From Celeribacter ethanolicus (lineage in GTDB: Bacteria > Pseudomonadota > Alphaproteobacteria > Rhodobacterales > Rhodobacteraceae): DNA of 62,811 nucleotides. A program made the position numbers and the translations under genes. The notes beneath the pieces were generated by a model, which ran no database searches, was not told where the DNA came from, and was given only the letters and a program-made list of their open reading frames with translations. Positions 53,196-61,765 of this stretch are shown piece after piece (position 1 is the stretch's first letter; every line of letters starts with the position of its first letter). The stretch spans positions 1 through 62,811 of the forward strand of contig NZ_LRUC01000028.1 in the NCBI RefSeq assembly GCF_001550095.1, written 5' to 3'.

Positions 53196-53624
53196 ATGAC
53201 TGACACGAAAAAAATCGCCCGGCTCAAGGTCGGCGGCGAAACCCTGGCGCTTGCCTTCACCACGAATGCGCAGGTCGAATACGAAGATGAGATGAGCTGT
53301 GATTTCAGCTCGGTCAGCGACTTTTTCGCAAACGCGTCGAACCGGGATGCAGCGGGGCGCGCGAAACCCGTCAAGCTGTCGATCCGCACCATGCGCGCGC
53401 TGCTTTGGGCTGCGCTCAAGGGCGGCGATGAGGCGGGCAAGGGCGTCTCCATGAAGCGTGCGGGGGAAATCGTCGATGAGGCCGGGTATGAAAGCGTCAT
53501 GCTGGCCCTGTCTGAGGCTCTGGCACTGGCTTTCGGGCAGGGAGGTGACGAGTCCAAGGGAAAGGCGAAGGCGGCTCCGAAAGACGCGGAGAAAGCGCAA
53601 GAGACGCCCGTCAGCGCCTCCTGA
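53196..53624 (+). CDS. Tail assembly chaperone, G-like
   Basis: A 142-residue protein in the position and with the fold of lambda gpG-type chaperones (ARLKVGGETLALAFTTNAQ; MRALLWAALKGGDEAGKG). Its last 20 residues are low-complexity and Lys/Ala-rich. A GGGAAAG slippery site at 53558 lets some ribosomes move to -1 and read through to 53926, giving the longer GT-like product. Confidence 0.85.
   Translation: MTDTKKIARLKVGGETLALAFTTNAQVEYEDEMSCDFSSVSDFFANASNRDAAGRAKPVKLSIRTMRALLWAALKGGDEAGKGVSMKRAGEIVDEAGYESVMLALSEALALAFGQGGDESKGKAKAAPKDAEKAQETPVSAS
53558..53564 (+). other. GGGAAAG programmed -1 frameshift site
   Basis: In the chaperone frame the heptamer reads G GGA AAG, the X XXY YYZ form and the same sequence lambda uses for its G/GT frameshift. 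The -1 frame is open from 53549 to 53926. Confidence 0.85.
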
Positions 53625-53926
53625 CGCTCTGGGTCGAGGCGGGGCAGCCGTGGGCGTTGTTCTGGCGCCTGACCCCCGCCGAGATCGCTTTGGGGCTCTC
53701 CGCCTATGTGAAGGGGGTAGAGCGCAAGGCCAGAATGCGGCGCGCGGACATTCACGCGCTTGCCTCTCTGGTCGGGGTCGCCGTCAACAATCCGAAACAA
53801 CTCCCGTGCGGGCGTGACTTCATCGAGGGTCGCGCCCGTTCGCGTTTCTCAAGCGAGGCGCAAATCGACGCCTATTTCAGGACGCTGCAAAGCGTGAAGA
53901 AAGCACAAGGGGCAGGGCATGTTTAA
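53564..53926 (+). CDS. T extension of the GT tail chaperone, made by -1 frameshift
   Basis: From the slip the -1 frame gives 120 further residues, for a GT fusion of about 243. The conserved part (WALFWRLTPAEIALGLSAYV, then RADIHALASLVGVAVNN) resembles tail chaperone C-terminal (DUF6441/Phage_TAC-like) segments that recruit the tube protein to the tape measure. There is no good independent start. It overlaps the tape measure start by 8 bp. Confidence 0.8.
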   Translation, partial: GEGGSERRGESARDARQRLLTLWVEAGQPWALFWRLTPAEIALGLSAYVKGVERKARMRRADIHALASLVGVAVNNPKQLPCGRDFIEGRARSRFSSEAQIDAYFRTLQSVKKAQGAGHV

Positions 53927-56921
53927 AGGTCTGATCGGGGCGCTTCGCGTTGACCTCGGCATGAATAGCGCGGAATTCACGAAGGGCGCTGATCAGGCCA
54001 TTTCTTCGGTTCAGCGTATCCAGAAGCGCATGGGGGCGATTGCCTCTCGGATGAGCATTGTGGGGGCCAAGCTGTCAGTTGGGGCAACTCTGCCGCTTGT
54101 GGCCTTCGCGAAAAAATCCATGAATGCGGCGGAGGTGCAGGAAAGTGCCGTCGCTGCCATGGAAACGGCCCTGTTCTCGATGGGCAATGTCGCGGGTTAC
54201 ACCTCCGAACGCCTGCAAGCCATGGCGTCCGAATTGCAAAATGAATCTCTTTACGGCGATGAGGAGATTTTGCAGAAGGTCACGGCAAACCTTCTGACTT
54301 TTGGTAATGTGACGGGCGAGGTCTTCGCGCGGGCGCAACAGTCTGCGCTCGATCTGTCCGCGCGTCTTGGTCAGGATTTGCAGTCTTCAACCGTGATGCT
54401 TGGCAAGGCGCTGAACGATCCGGTGAAAGGTATCACGGCCCTGACCCGTGTGGGTGTATCCTTCACCGAACAGCAAAAGAACCAGATCAAGGCTATGGCC
54501 GAGGCTGGGGATGTCGCCGGGGCGCAAAGCCTCATTCTCGATGAGCTGAACAAGCAATATGCGGGGCAGGCGGAGGCCCTGCGCAATCTTCCGGCTGGCC
54601 AAATTCAGGCGGCCAGCATGGCGATTGGCGATGCAATGGAAAAGGTCGGTTCGATCATCCTTCCCGTGGTGGCCGAGGTGGCGACCTATGTCGAGGATCT
54701 GGCCGTCCGGTTTCAAAACCTATCTCCCGAGACCCAAAGGCTTATCGTTCTGGGCGGGTCTCTTGCGGCGGCTCTGGGGCCGGTTGCAGTGGCGTTCGGG
54801 GCCACGGTGGCCGCAGTCGGCGCATTGATTTCGCCGGTTGGGGCGGCGGTCGCCGGGGTGGCGGCTCTGGCTGCTGGCGCGGCCTATCTGGTTGCAAACT
54901 GGGATACGCTCACCGCGCGCTGGCCTGTTTTGCAGGGCATTTTCGATGCGCTCAAGTACAGCGTATGGTTGCCCGTGACCTTGATGGTGACGCTGGGCAA
55001 GAAAGTGGCCGAGGTGATCCAGAAGCTCGGCGGTTTCGGCGACACCATGGTCTTCCTGAGTGATCTCTCTGCCGAGGTCTGGGGGCGAATTGCCATGCTG
55101 GCCGGTGGGTTCGGGTCCCGGTTCGAGGCGATTGTTGGCAAGATCAAGGCGGTCTGGGCTGCTGGTGTCTCTTACCTTGCCGACAAGTGGGCTGGGTTCG
55201 TCGGGACGATTGCGCCCACGTTCAACGCCATCGCGGAAAAGGCCGGGTCGGCGTTGCGGCTCGATGCCATGGCGACGGCGACTTGGGCCTCCGGGCTTGA
55301 GAATGCCGCGCAGAATGCCAAGACGCTCGCGGCCAATGCCGATCTGGCGGCGGATGCGATGATCGCGGCGGCAAAGGCACCGCTCGTCACATTGGACCGC
55401 CTGAATGCGAAGGTGACGGAAGTTGCCGAAGATGCCGAGGACGAGGCCGGTGGCGCGGCGGATGTCGTCAGTGGTGCGGTCGAGGATGTCGAAGACGCTT
55501 TGGACAACGCCGGAGATGCGGGCGCGACTGCTGGCGGCAAGATTGCGAAAGGGCTCGAAAAGGCGCTCCCGGTTGCCGAGACGCTGGCCGAAACTTTGGC
55601 CAAGATTGCAGAGACGACCTTTGACAATATCGCCGAGGGTTTGGCGAATTCGCTTGCCAAGGGGGATCTCGTAGGTGGCATTAAGGGGGTGTTCTCGGAC
55701 TATATGTCGGGAGCGACGACATCCTTTTCCAAGATTCTAAAAGATGCCTTCACGGGGGGAGGATTTGCTTCTATCGGTGCAAGTCTCTCGACGGCGTGGA
55801 GTGGGTTCACCGGAGCGCTTGGGGATATTTCCTGGGGGTCCATCGGATCTGTGTTCAGCGGAATTGGAGCGGCGGCGTCTAAGATCATGCCGGTTGTCGG
55901 GTTGGTGTCTGCGGTCGTCGGTATAATCAAAGGGTTCAGCTCAAAAAAGCTGACCGCATCGGGGTTTGACTTTGCGTTCGAGGGTGGTGAACTGGTCGGT
56001 GGCACCTATGAGACGTGGAAAAAGTCGAGCTTTTGGGGGCTGAAAAAATCTACCAGCACGAAGCACAAAGCCTTCGATGAGGAAACGTCCGCGATTTTCA
56101 ACGAACAAATCGAAGCCGTTCAAGATGCCGTCGCCGCGACCTACAAGGCTGCGGGGGAGGCTATCGAAGATGGCTTTATCGAGGGGTTCGATTACGACTT
56201 CGGCAAGATCAACACCAAAGGCATGAGCGAGGATGAGGTTTCTGAAGCACTGTCCAAGGCCTTCGCCGCGTATGGTGATGCGATCTCCGAAGCGATTGGC
56301 GGAGTCGGTCTCGAACTGGCCGCGACCTTCGCGCAGGTCAAGAACATCTTGGAGCCCAGCGGGCAATCCTTCCTCGGCACCTTTGCCGAAATGGCAAAGG
56401 CGGCGGCGAATGTTGCCGATCTGGTGGGTGGCACTTCGGCGCTGGCCTCGGGCGTCAGCTCCTTTGTGGCGACGTATTTCAGCGAGGCTGAGCGGTTCCA
56501 GATGGTCTCCGATCGGGTGGCCGGTGTCTTCGACGATCTGGGCTTTGCCATCCCCGACACGCTCAAGGGGTTCCGAGATCTGATCCTGTCGCAGGACCTC
56601 ATGACGGAGAGTGGCAGGGAGGCTTACGCCGCCCTTCTGGGGGTGGCCGATGCTTTTGCCGCCGTAAATGCGGGGCTCGATGAGAGCTTCGATCTGAGCG
56701 GCGGGTGGTATGCCAATGAATATGAGGCACGTCTTGCGCAGGTCGCAGCGGCGCGCGGCTATTCGACGGTGACGGAGGTCGCGCAAACGTCTGGCACGAC
56801 ACAGTACGGACGAACCTCGCTCGGCGGAGATGAGGGGGCTGCGGTGCAGCTCCTGCAAACCATGCTCGGCATTTTCAAAAACTGGGACGAAGAGGGTTAC
56901 CCGCAGGAAAGGAGCTTCTGA
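53919..56921 (+). CDS. Tail tape measure protein
   Basis: A 1000-residue protein that sets tail length. Helical N-terminal part, a conserved tail-length-tape-measure segment (GLIGALRVDLGMNSAEFTKG, GAKLSVGATLPLVAFAKKSM), hydrophobic helices around 280-330 and 620-690 expected to insert in the host membrane, and long Ala-rich coiled coils. No lytic transglycosylase or peptidase domain is seen. Confidence 0.92.
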   Translation: MFKGLIGALRVDLGMNSAEFTKGADQAISSVQRIQKRMGAIASRMSIVGAKLSVGATLPLVAFAKKSMNAAEVQESAVAAMETALFSMGNVAGYTSERLQAMASELQNESLYGDEEILQKVTANLLTFGNVTGEVFARAQQSALDLSARLGQDLQSSTVMLGKALNDPVKGITALTRVGVSFTEQQKNQIKAMAEAGDVAGAQSLILDELNKQYAGQAEALRNLPAGQIQAASMAIGDAMEKVGSIILPVVAEVATYVEDLAVRFQNLSPETQRLIVLGGSLAAALGPVAVAFGATVAAVGALISPVGAAVAGVAALAAGAAYLVANWDTLTARWPVLQGIFDALKYSVWLPVTLMVTLGKKVAEVIQKLGGFGDTMVFLSDLSAEVWGRIAMLAGGFGSRFEAIVGKIKAVWAAGVSYLADKWAGFVGTIAPTFNAIAEKAGSALRLDAMATATWASGLENAAQNAKTLAANADLAADAMIAAAKAPLVTLDRLNAKVTEVAEDAEDEAGGAADVVSGAVEDVEDALDNAGDAGATAGGKIAKGLEKALPVAETLAETLAKIAETTFDNIAEGLANSLAKGDLVGGIKGVFSDYMSGATTSFSKILKDAFTGGGFASIGASLSTAWSGFTGALGDISWGSIGSVFSGIGAAASKIMPVVGLVSAVVGIIKGFSSKKLTASGFDFAFEGGELVGGTYETWKKSSFWGLKKSTSTKHKAFDEETSAIFNEQIEAVQDAVAATYKAAGEAIEDGFIEGFDYDFGKINTKGMSEDEVSEALSKAFAAYGDAISEAIGGVGLELAATFAQVKNILEPSGQSFLGTFAEMAKAAANVADLVGGTSALASGVSSFVATYFSEAERFQMVSDRVAGVFDDLGFAIPDTLKGFRDLILSQDLMTESGREAYAALLGVADAFAAVNAGLDESFDLSGGWYANEYEARLAQVAAARGYSTVTEVAQTSGTTQYGRTSLGGDEGAAVQLLQTMLGIFKNWDEEGYPQERSF

Positions 56922-57811
56922 TGCTCGTATGTGAGCCAATCGAGATGTCTTTGGACAATATCTCGGTTTCCTTGCCCGAAGACGATGCGCCTGCATGGGA
57001 TGGGGTTACGGCGTGGGGTCTCGGCGCTTGGGTTGTGCGCGGTCATCGCATCTTTGAGAGCATGATCGCGGATAATACCGGTATTGATCCTGCGGCGGTC
57101 GATCAGAGCAAAGTGTCGGCGGAATGGCTTGAGGTGCAATATACCAATGCGTTTCGTGCCTTCGACGGTGTGCTCGATAATCCGACTGTCGGGGCAGAAA
57201 ACATCGTGATCGACATCACGGTCGCGGACAGTTTCGACGTGCTCGGTCTGTTCGGGGTTCGTGCGGTCTCGGTCTCGGTGGCCTTCTATAACGCGGCGGG
57301 GCAACAAGTTGGGGAGCGAAGCCTCTCCCTTGGTGGCCGGATCGTGTCGAGCTGGTTGGAGTGGTTCACGGTCAGGCCAGATCCGCGCCGCGACAAGGCG
57401 TTCTTTTACAACATCCCGGTGTCTGCGCGTCGGGCGGTGATCCGCATCGACGGCGGGGATTTGCGCCTCGGTGAGGTCTTTCTGGGCCGATCCTTCTACG
57501 TTGGCGAGGCGCAACCAAAGACCGCAGGTCGGGCGGTGACGGCCTCGCGCTATGAGGTCAACGATTTCGGGCGCACGATCTGGACCAAACGTCCGACGCG
57601 GCGGGAAATGACCTACATCGTCGAGGCGGAACGGCTCGCCTTCGAGGCCATCGAGCCGCGCATGGGGGAGTTGGCCGGGTCTCTGGTGGTCACTGTCGGG
57701 GCCTTCGAAATTCCGTCCACAATCCAATTCGGGATTCTGGGCACCATCGACTGGGCCGAGGATGGACCGGACGAATATCTCTATTCCTTCACGATCAAGG
57801 GGCTGTCATGA
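56921..57811 (+). CDS. Distal tail structural protein, not assigned to a family
   Basis: A 296-residue beta-rich protein (YNAAGQQVGERSLSLGGRIV; IRIDGGDLRLGEVFLGRSFY). It directly follows the tape measure, where the Dit-like hub protein is usual. A Dit or tail-tip role is inferred from position. It overlaps both neighbours (TGATG and ATGA). Confidence 0.65.
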   Translation: MLVCEPIEMSLDNISVSLPEDDAPAWDGVTAWGLGAWVVRGHRIFESMIADNTGIDPAAVDQSKVSAEWLEVQYTNAFRAFDGVLDNPTVGAENIVIDITVADSFDVLGLFGVRAVSVSVAFYNAAGQQVGERSLSLGGRIVSSWLEWFTVRPDPRRDKAFFYNIPVSARRAVIRIDGGDLRLGEVFLGRSFYVGEAQPKTAGRAVTASRYEVNDFGRTIWTKRPTRREMTYIVEAERLAFEAIEPRMGELAGSLVVTVGAFEIPSTIQFGILGTIDWAEDGPDEYLYSFTIKGLS

Positions 57812-58401
57812 GCTTTACCGAAATCACACCTTATGATGGTCAGTTGCCATCCTCGGATGATCTCGCGTCTTTCGATGGTCGGGCCGCGGCTCTTATGTCT
57901 TGGCTGGTGGCGAATTTCGCGCCTGAGATTGCGGCTCTCGCTGTGGAGATCGCCGGGGCGTTGAATGGAGAGGAGGACACATTAGCCGCTGTGCAGGCGC
58001 TGGCGGACGGGTTGGGTGGGGCGGCGGCCTATAGCGTGTCCGGCGATCCAGACTTTGCGGTCAGTGGTGAGATGTTTGCGGTGCGATCCGTGATTGCCGC
58101 GTATATCGAGGCGTTTCGAGACGCGACAGCGCTTGGCTGGGGGCAGGAGCCCAAGGACATGACCGCAGAGCGCCTCACGAACACGGTGTACCACAATACG
58201 ACGGGCCATCCTATCTGGCTATCCATCGAGCATGCCAGCGATTTTTGCCAGATTGATGCCAGCAAGGATGGCGCATCCTTTAACAAAATTGCCCGCGACG
58301 GGTCGAGCCAGACCAGCACGATATACGCCATTATCCCGGATGACTGGAGATACAAATTTTGGGGCGCCGCAATCTACAAATGGACGGAGCTAAGGAGCTA
58401 A
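57808..58401 (+). CDS. Tail tip/fibre-like protein
   Basis: A 197-residue protein: an N-terminal helical segment (AALMSWLVANFAPEIAALAVEI) typical of tail fibre attachment domains, then a C-terminal beta sandwich with YHNTTGHPIWLSIEH and FCQID, a pattern seen in small receptor-binding domains of phage tails. Function inferred. Confidence 0.6.
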   Translation: MSFTEITPYDGQLPSSDDLASFDGRAAALMSWLVANFAPEIAALAVEIAGALNGEEDTLAAVQALADGLGGAAAYSVSGDPDFAVSGEMFAVRSVIAAYIEAFRDATALGWGQEPKDMTAERLTNTVYHNTTGHPIWLSIEHASDFCQIDASKDGASFNKIARDGSSQTSTIYAIIPDDWRYKFWGAAIYKWTELRS

Positions 58402-58402
58402 G

Positions 58403-58762
58403 ATGATGGAGTACGGGTATTACCACCCTGATCTCGGGTACTGGCAAGCCGTGGTCGCGCCGACGGAGGCCACCTTGTCCAAGTATCCTGATGGCACCAT
58501 TAAGGTCCCGAGGAAACCGGGGGAGGGCTACGAATGGCAGGACGGTCAGTGGGTCCATTTGTTCCCGAGTGACGAGGATCTGATCGCGCAAATTCGTGCG
58601 CGGCGGGCGCCTCTGCTGGCTGCATCGGACTGGACGCAACTCCCGGATTGCCCGCTGTCCGACGCTGATAGGGCCGCGTGGGCATTGTACCGGCAGGCTC
58701 TGCGCGATCTGACGGAGGCGGAGGACTTGGCCGCCATCGTGTGGCCGGCCCCTCCTTCCTAA
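58403..58762 (+). CDS. Tail fibre assembly chaperone-like protein
   Basis: A 119-residue protein. The C terminus (LLAASDWTQLPDCPLSDADR, then AWALYRQALRDL) is the common phage XkdW/tail fibre assembly motif. It probably helps fold the fibre encoded next to it. Confidence 0.78.
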   Translation: MMEYGYYHPDLGYWQAVVAPTEATLSKYPDGTIKVPRKPGEGYEWQDGQWVHLFPSDEDLIAQIRARRAPLLAASDWTQLPDCPLSDADRAAWALYRQALRDLTEAEDLAAIVWPAPPS

Positions 58763-58837
58763 CTGTTTGGTCTTCCTTGCGCTGTCAGGTCTTCCTTTGG
58801 GTAGATTTTCTGGGTCTCAATTCTGTGGGTAAAACGA

Positions 58838-59290
58838 ATGGTTCGTGCTTTGAGCTTGAAGGCGGATGATGCTGAGGCAATCGCCCGCGATATTGTGGTG
58901 ACGCGTGATGAGCCGTGCGTTGTAACGGTCGCAAATAAGTCTGAGGTTGAGATAGTGCTGACGATTGCCGCTCTTCCTGGGGATGTCCCGTTGGTGGAAA
59001 TCCCCGGCGTCGGTTCGGTCAGCATTGAGCCTGTGTTTGTTCAGGCTCTGACCGAGGGCAGGGTCTACAAATACAACATTTGGCAGGTCGATGGGCCTAT
59101 GCTCCTTTTTTCGGGGGGGGTGGAAATCAGGAACAGTATCGCCCCTAGCGGCGCTGATTTTGCGACCACATTCCTGAATAATTTCGGCCAGTCCGGCGGG
59201 CCGTCTCAGGTGGTGGTTCTGACAGCGGCGGAGTATGCCGCGCTGACGCCGCCGGACGATGACACAATCTACATGATTTCGGAGGGCTGA
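58838..59290 (+). CDS. Small tail/baseplate protein
   Basis: A 150-residue beta-rich protein ending in VVVLTAAEYAALTPPDDDTI, a short C-terminal motif often seen in phage minor tail and baseplate proteins. The 75 bp before it contain no clear terminator. Role not defined. Confidence 0.6.
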   Translation: MVRALSLKADDAEAIARDIVVTRDEPCVVTVANKSEVEIVLTIAALPGDVPLVEIPGVGSVSIEPVFVQALTEGRVYKYNIWQVDGPMLLFSGGVEIRNSIAPSGADFATTFLNNFGQSGGPSQVVVLTAAEYAALTPPDDDTIYMISEG

Positions 59291-59294
59291 GGCG

Positions 59295-60062
59295 ATGGAT
59301 TTTGCAATTGGATTGACGTCGGTCACGGCGATCTATCGTGGCAGTAGGCTGATATATCCCAATCTCATTGGGAATGATTCTGGTCTGATTGCTTGGTATG
59401 ATGTGAGTGACCTCTCCACGCTTCATCAGGACACGGCGATGACGATCCCGGTCACCATGGATGGCGATCCGGTCGGGGCTGTGCGGGACAAACGCGGTCA
59501 GGGGCTATATTTGAGGCAGTCCACCGCCTCATCGCGCCCGACCCTCGCGGCAAATGCCCTGTCCTTCGATGGCGTCGACGACTATCTCGTGGCCTCCGTT
59601 GCGGGGTATCCCGGCATTCGGGAGGTTCATGTTGCGACGACGCTCCCGCCCGCGTTTGTCGGAGATGCTTATCAGGGGCTATTTGGTGCACGTACCCAAT
59701 ACAATACGCAGATCTCCTATCTGGTTGTCGCGCAGGTCGCCGGGGTGCATCAGCTCTGGGCTGGCGCGGGCACGACACAGCTCAAGATCAGCAACGGCAT
59801 CGCCGCGCTGATGGGAACGCGCTGTGTGCTTGGCTATTCGCACGACGGCAGCACCGTCAGGCTCTTCGTCAACGGGGTGCAGATCGGCGCCACGGGCCAG
59901 TCCGGCAGTGCGGCGGGCACCCTGTCCAGTATTGTCGGCGGGATCAACGCCGGAGGTGGTCTGGGCACGCCGTACAGTGGCCAAATCGAAGGTGTCGTCG
60001 AGTTCGACCGGCTTCTGAGCGACACCGAACGCGGGCAAATCGTGCAATATCTGGCTGCGTGA
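59295..60062 (+). CDS. LamG/concanavalin-like tail protein, candidate receptor binder
   Basis: A 255-residue protein whose residues from about 80 onward (LSFDGVDDYLVAS, QISYLVVAQVAG, GYSHDGSTVRLFVNGVQIG, EGVVEFDRLLSDTERGQI) form the LamG jelly-roll lectin pattern. The N-terminal 30 residues (SVTAIYRGSRLIYP) are an anchoring segment. It is the best host-recognition candidate in the tail module. Confidence 0.8.
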   Translation: MDFAIGLTSVTAIYRGSRLIYPNLIGNDSGLIAWYDVSDLSTLHQDTAMTIPVTMDGDPVGAVRDKRGQGLYLRQSTASSRPTLAANALSFDGVDDYLVASVAGYPGIREVHVATTLPPAFVGDAYQGLFGARTQYNTQISYLVVAQVAGVHQLWAGAGTTQLKISNGIAALMGTRCVLGYSHDGSTVRLFVNGVQIGATGQSGSAAGTLSSIVGGINAGGGLGTPYSGQIEGVVEFDRLLSDTERGQIVQYLAA

Positions 60063-60074
60063 GGGAGGGGAACA

Positions 60075-60479
60075 ATGACGGCAATCATCATCACGGCGGC
60101 TTGCCCATCAGATCTGATCGCATCCGCCAATCATCTCGCGATGTGCCTGGCCTATTCCGAAGCAGACGCGCTCACTTACCGAGACCCGTCATGGCAAGAT
60201 ACCGACGGCAATCTCTACGCCGCAGCCTCGTTTTCCGCCAGTCAGGCATGGATCACAGGAGCACAACAGGCATTGGTGCGCCCGGCTTGGGATGTAGGGC
60301 AGATCATCGACATGGAGGCCGCCGCGCGGGCGCAGGCGGCAATGGTGTTCTGGGTCTCCGATATGGGAGGGCAGCCCCCACAGGCAGCGGGTGGTGCGCT
60401 TACGGTCATCGGCGGGATGGATGGCCTCTCAGCTCTCATGGCGATGGGCTTGGCGCGGGTGGGGGCCGTAAGCCCATAA
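60075..60479 (+). CDS. Conserved prophage protein of unknown function
   Basis: A 134-residue protein (SEADALTYRDPSWQDTDGNL; DMEAAARAQAAMVFW). Similar small proteins are found at the end of tail modules in Rhodobacteraceae phages, from memory. No domain recognised. GGAGGGG precedes the start. Confidence 0.6.
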   Translation: MTAIIITAACPSDLIASANHLAMCLAYSEADALTYRDPSWQDTDGNLYAAASFSASQAWITGAQQALVRPAWDVGQIIDMEAAARAQAAMVFWVSDMGGQPPQAAGGALTVIGGMDGLSALMAMGLARVGAVSP

Positions 60480-60505
60480 TGGGATATTAAAATGGACACT
60501 ATCAA

Positions 60506-60528
60506 GGCCGCCTTCGGGCGGCTTTTTC
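60506..60528 (+). terminator. Strong terminator before the lysis cassette
   Basis: A perfect GGCCGCC-type stem: GCCGCC, a TTCG tetraloop, GGCGGC, then TTTTT. It lies 18 bp before the lysis gene, so lysis genes need read-through, antitermination or their own promoter. Confidence 0.9.
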
Positions 60529-60545
60529 TATTCCTTGAGGACAAC

Positions 60546-61286
60546 ATGAGCAAACTCGAACACATCGCTTCCACGAAAGCCGCCCTGACGATTTCCGGCG
60601 GGTCTCTGGCTTGGCCCTTCGTCGTGCCGTCACCGGACCAATATGCAAGTTTCCTGAATCTGATCGTGGTTCCGACCATCGGCGCGCTCATTGCTCTGAT
60701 CACGCTTCTGATCAAGGCGCGGCAATTTTGGCGCGGCCGGGCGGCAGCCTTCCATGAAGACGAAAGTGGAGCCGTGAGCAAACGCGGCATTGGTCTGATT
60801 GTCGGCGGCGTGCTGACTGCCACGCTTGCGACCGGGCAATGGGCTTACACCTCTGCGTGGGAGGGCTATGAGAATTGCGTTTATCTCGACAGCGGCGGCT
60901 ATCCGACGGTTGGGGTCGGTCACATGGACCCGTCTCTCAAGGTCGGTGAGTGTTATTCCGATGCGCAGATTGAGGCGTGGTTCTGGCAGGATATGGAGAT
61001 GAAGGTAGACCGGCCTCTGAGCCGCTGCATCACGAACGAGAGCCTGTCCGAGGCCACGGTTACGGCTGTACGGGACTGGACGTTCAATGTCGGCGGCGGC
61101 GCGGCTTGTCGATCGACGCTGGTGCGCCTGTTGAATGCCGGGCAGGTTCGGGAGGCCTGCGAGCAACTGCCGCGCTGGGTCTACGTCAAGGGCATGCTGC
61201 TGCGCGGACTGGAAAATCGCCGCTGGCGCGGTTTGCCGGGTATGCCGCTTTCGAACCGGGCTCTTTGTCTCTCGGGTCTGCAATGA
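60546..61286 (+). CDS. Holin and SAR-endolysin in one open reading frame
   Basis: A 246-residue frame. Residues 1-75 look like a holin (membrane helices SGGSLAWPFVV and LIVVPTIGALIALITLLI, then a basic and acidic tail). Residues from about 77 are a complete GH24 SAR endolysin: a Gly/Ala/Thr-rich weak membrane segment (GLIVGGVLTATLATGQWAY) and the catalytic Glu-8-Asp-5-Thr in WEGYENCVYLDSGGYPTVG. GAGGA precedes the ATG at 60546. A GTG at 60774 could start a separate 170-residue endolysin. TGA in another frame at 60775 would make a normal GTGA overlap, so the fusion may have come from a frameshift in the holin. Confidence 0.82.
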   Translation: MSKLEHIASTKAALTISGGSLAWPFVVPSPDQYASFLNLIVVPTIGALIALITLLIKARQFWRGRAAAFHEDESGAVSKRGIGLIVGGVLTATLATGQWAYTSAWEGYENCVYLDSGGYPTVGVGHMDPSLKVGECYSDAQIEAWFWQDMEMKVDRPLSRCITNESLSEATVTAVRDWTFNVGGGAACRSTLVRLLNAGQVREACEQLPRWVYVKGMLLRGLENRRWRGLPGMPLSNRALCLSGLQ

Positions 61287-61573
61287 TCGCGCGCCTGTGG
61301 TCCCGGATCGTCACGCCGCTGGCTCTCGCGCTCGCTGTGGTCGCCCTCTCCATCGGTGGCTGGGCGTGGGGGCTTAAATTCCGCAATGACGCTCTGAGCG
61401 CGGCTGTGAGCGGCTATCAGGAGGCGGTGCGCATCCGGCGCCAGTCGGACTTCGAACAAGCCAAGATCCGCGCCGAGGCGGCGCAGATCGACACCTATCT
61501 CGACACACAGGAGGGCGGCGATGCGCCTCTTAGCGATTATCTCTCTGATGCTGCTGGCAAGCTGTGGCCGTGA
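61283..61573 (+). CDS. Rz-like inner-membrane spanin
   Basis: A 96-residue protein with an N-terminal membrane helix (LALALAVVALSIGGWAW) and a helical periplasmic part. It overlaps the endolysin by ATGA and contains the start of the Rz1-like gene in another frame, the classical nested spanin arrangement. Confidence 0.75.
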   Translation: MIARLWSRIVTPLALALAVVALSIGGWAWGLKFRNDALSAAVSGYQEAVRIRRQSDFEQAKIRAEAAQIDTYLDTQEGGDAPLSDYLSDAAGKLWP

Positions 61574-61754
61574 GACGCCGCTGTCGCTTCTTGATCTGGA
61601 GCCTTGTCCGGGCTGGCAGGGGGCGACCCCGCAAAATGAGCGCCAATTTGCGCGCGCTGCTGCCGCTGAGATGGCCGGGCGGCTCTGTGCGAATGCGAAG
61701 TTGGAGGTAGTGGGAAATTCTTCGGGGGCAGTTTATACCTCTGTCGGCAAGTGA
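61521..61754 (+). CDS. Rz1-like outer-membrane lipoprotein spanin
   Basis: A 77-residue lipoprotein. The signal peptide ends in the lipobox LLASC (Cys 15). It starts within the Rz-like gene and extends beyond it. With Rz it would fuse inner and outer membranes in the last step of lysis. Confidence 0.72.
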   Translation: MRLLAIISLMLLASCGRETPLSLLDLEPCPGWQGATPQNERQFARAAAAEMAGRLCANAKLEVVGNSSGAVYTSVGK

Positions 61755-61765
61755 AGGAGATGGAT

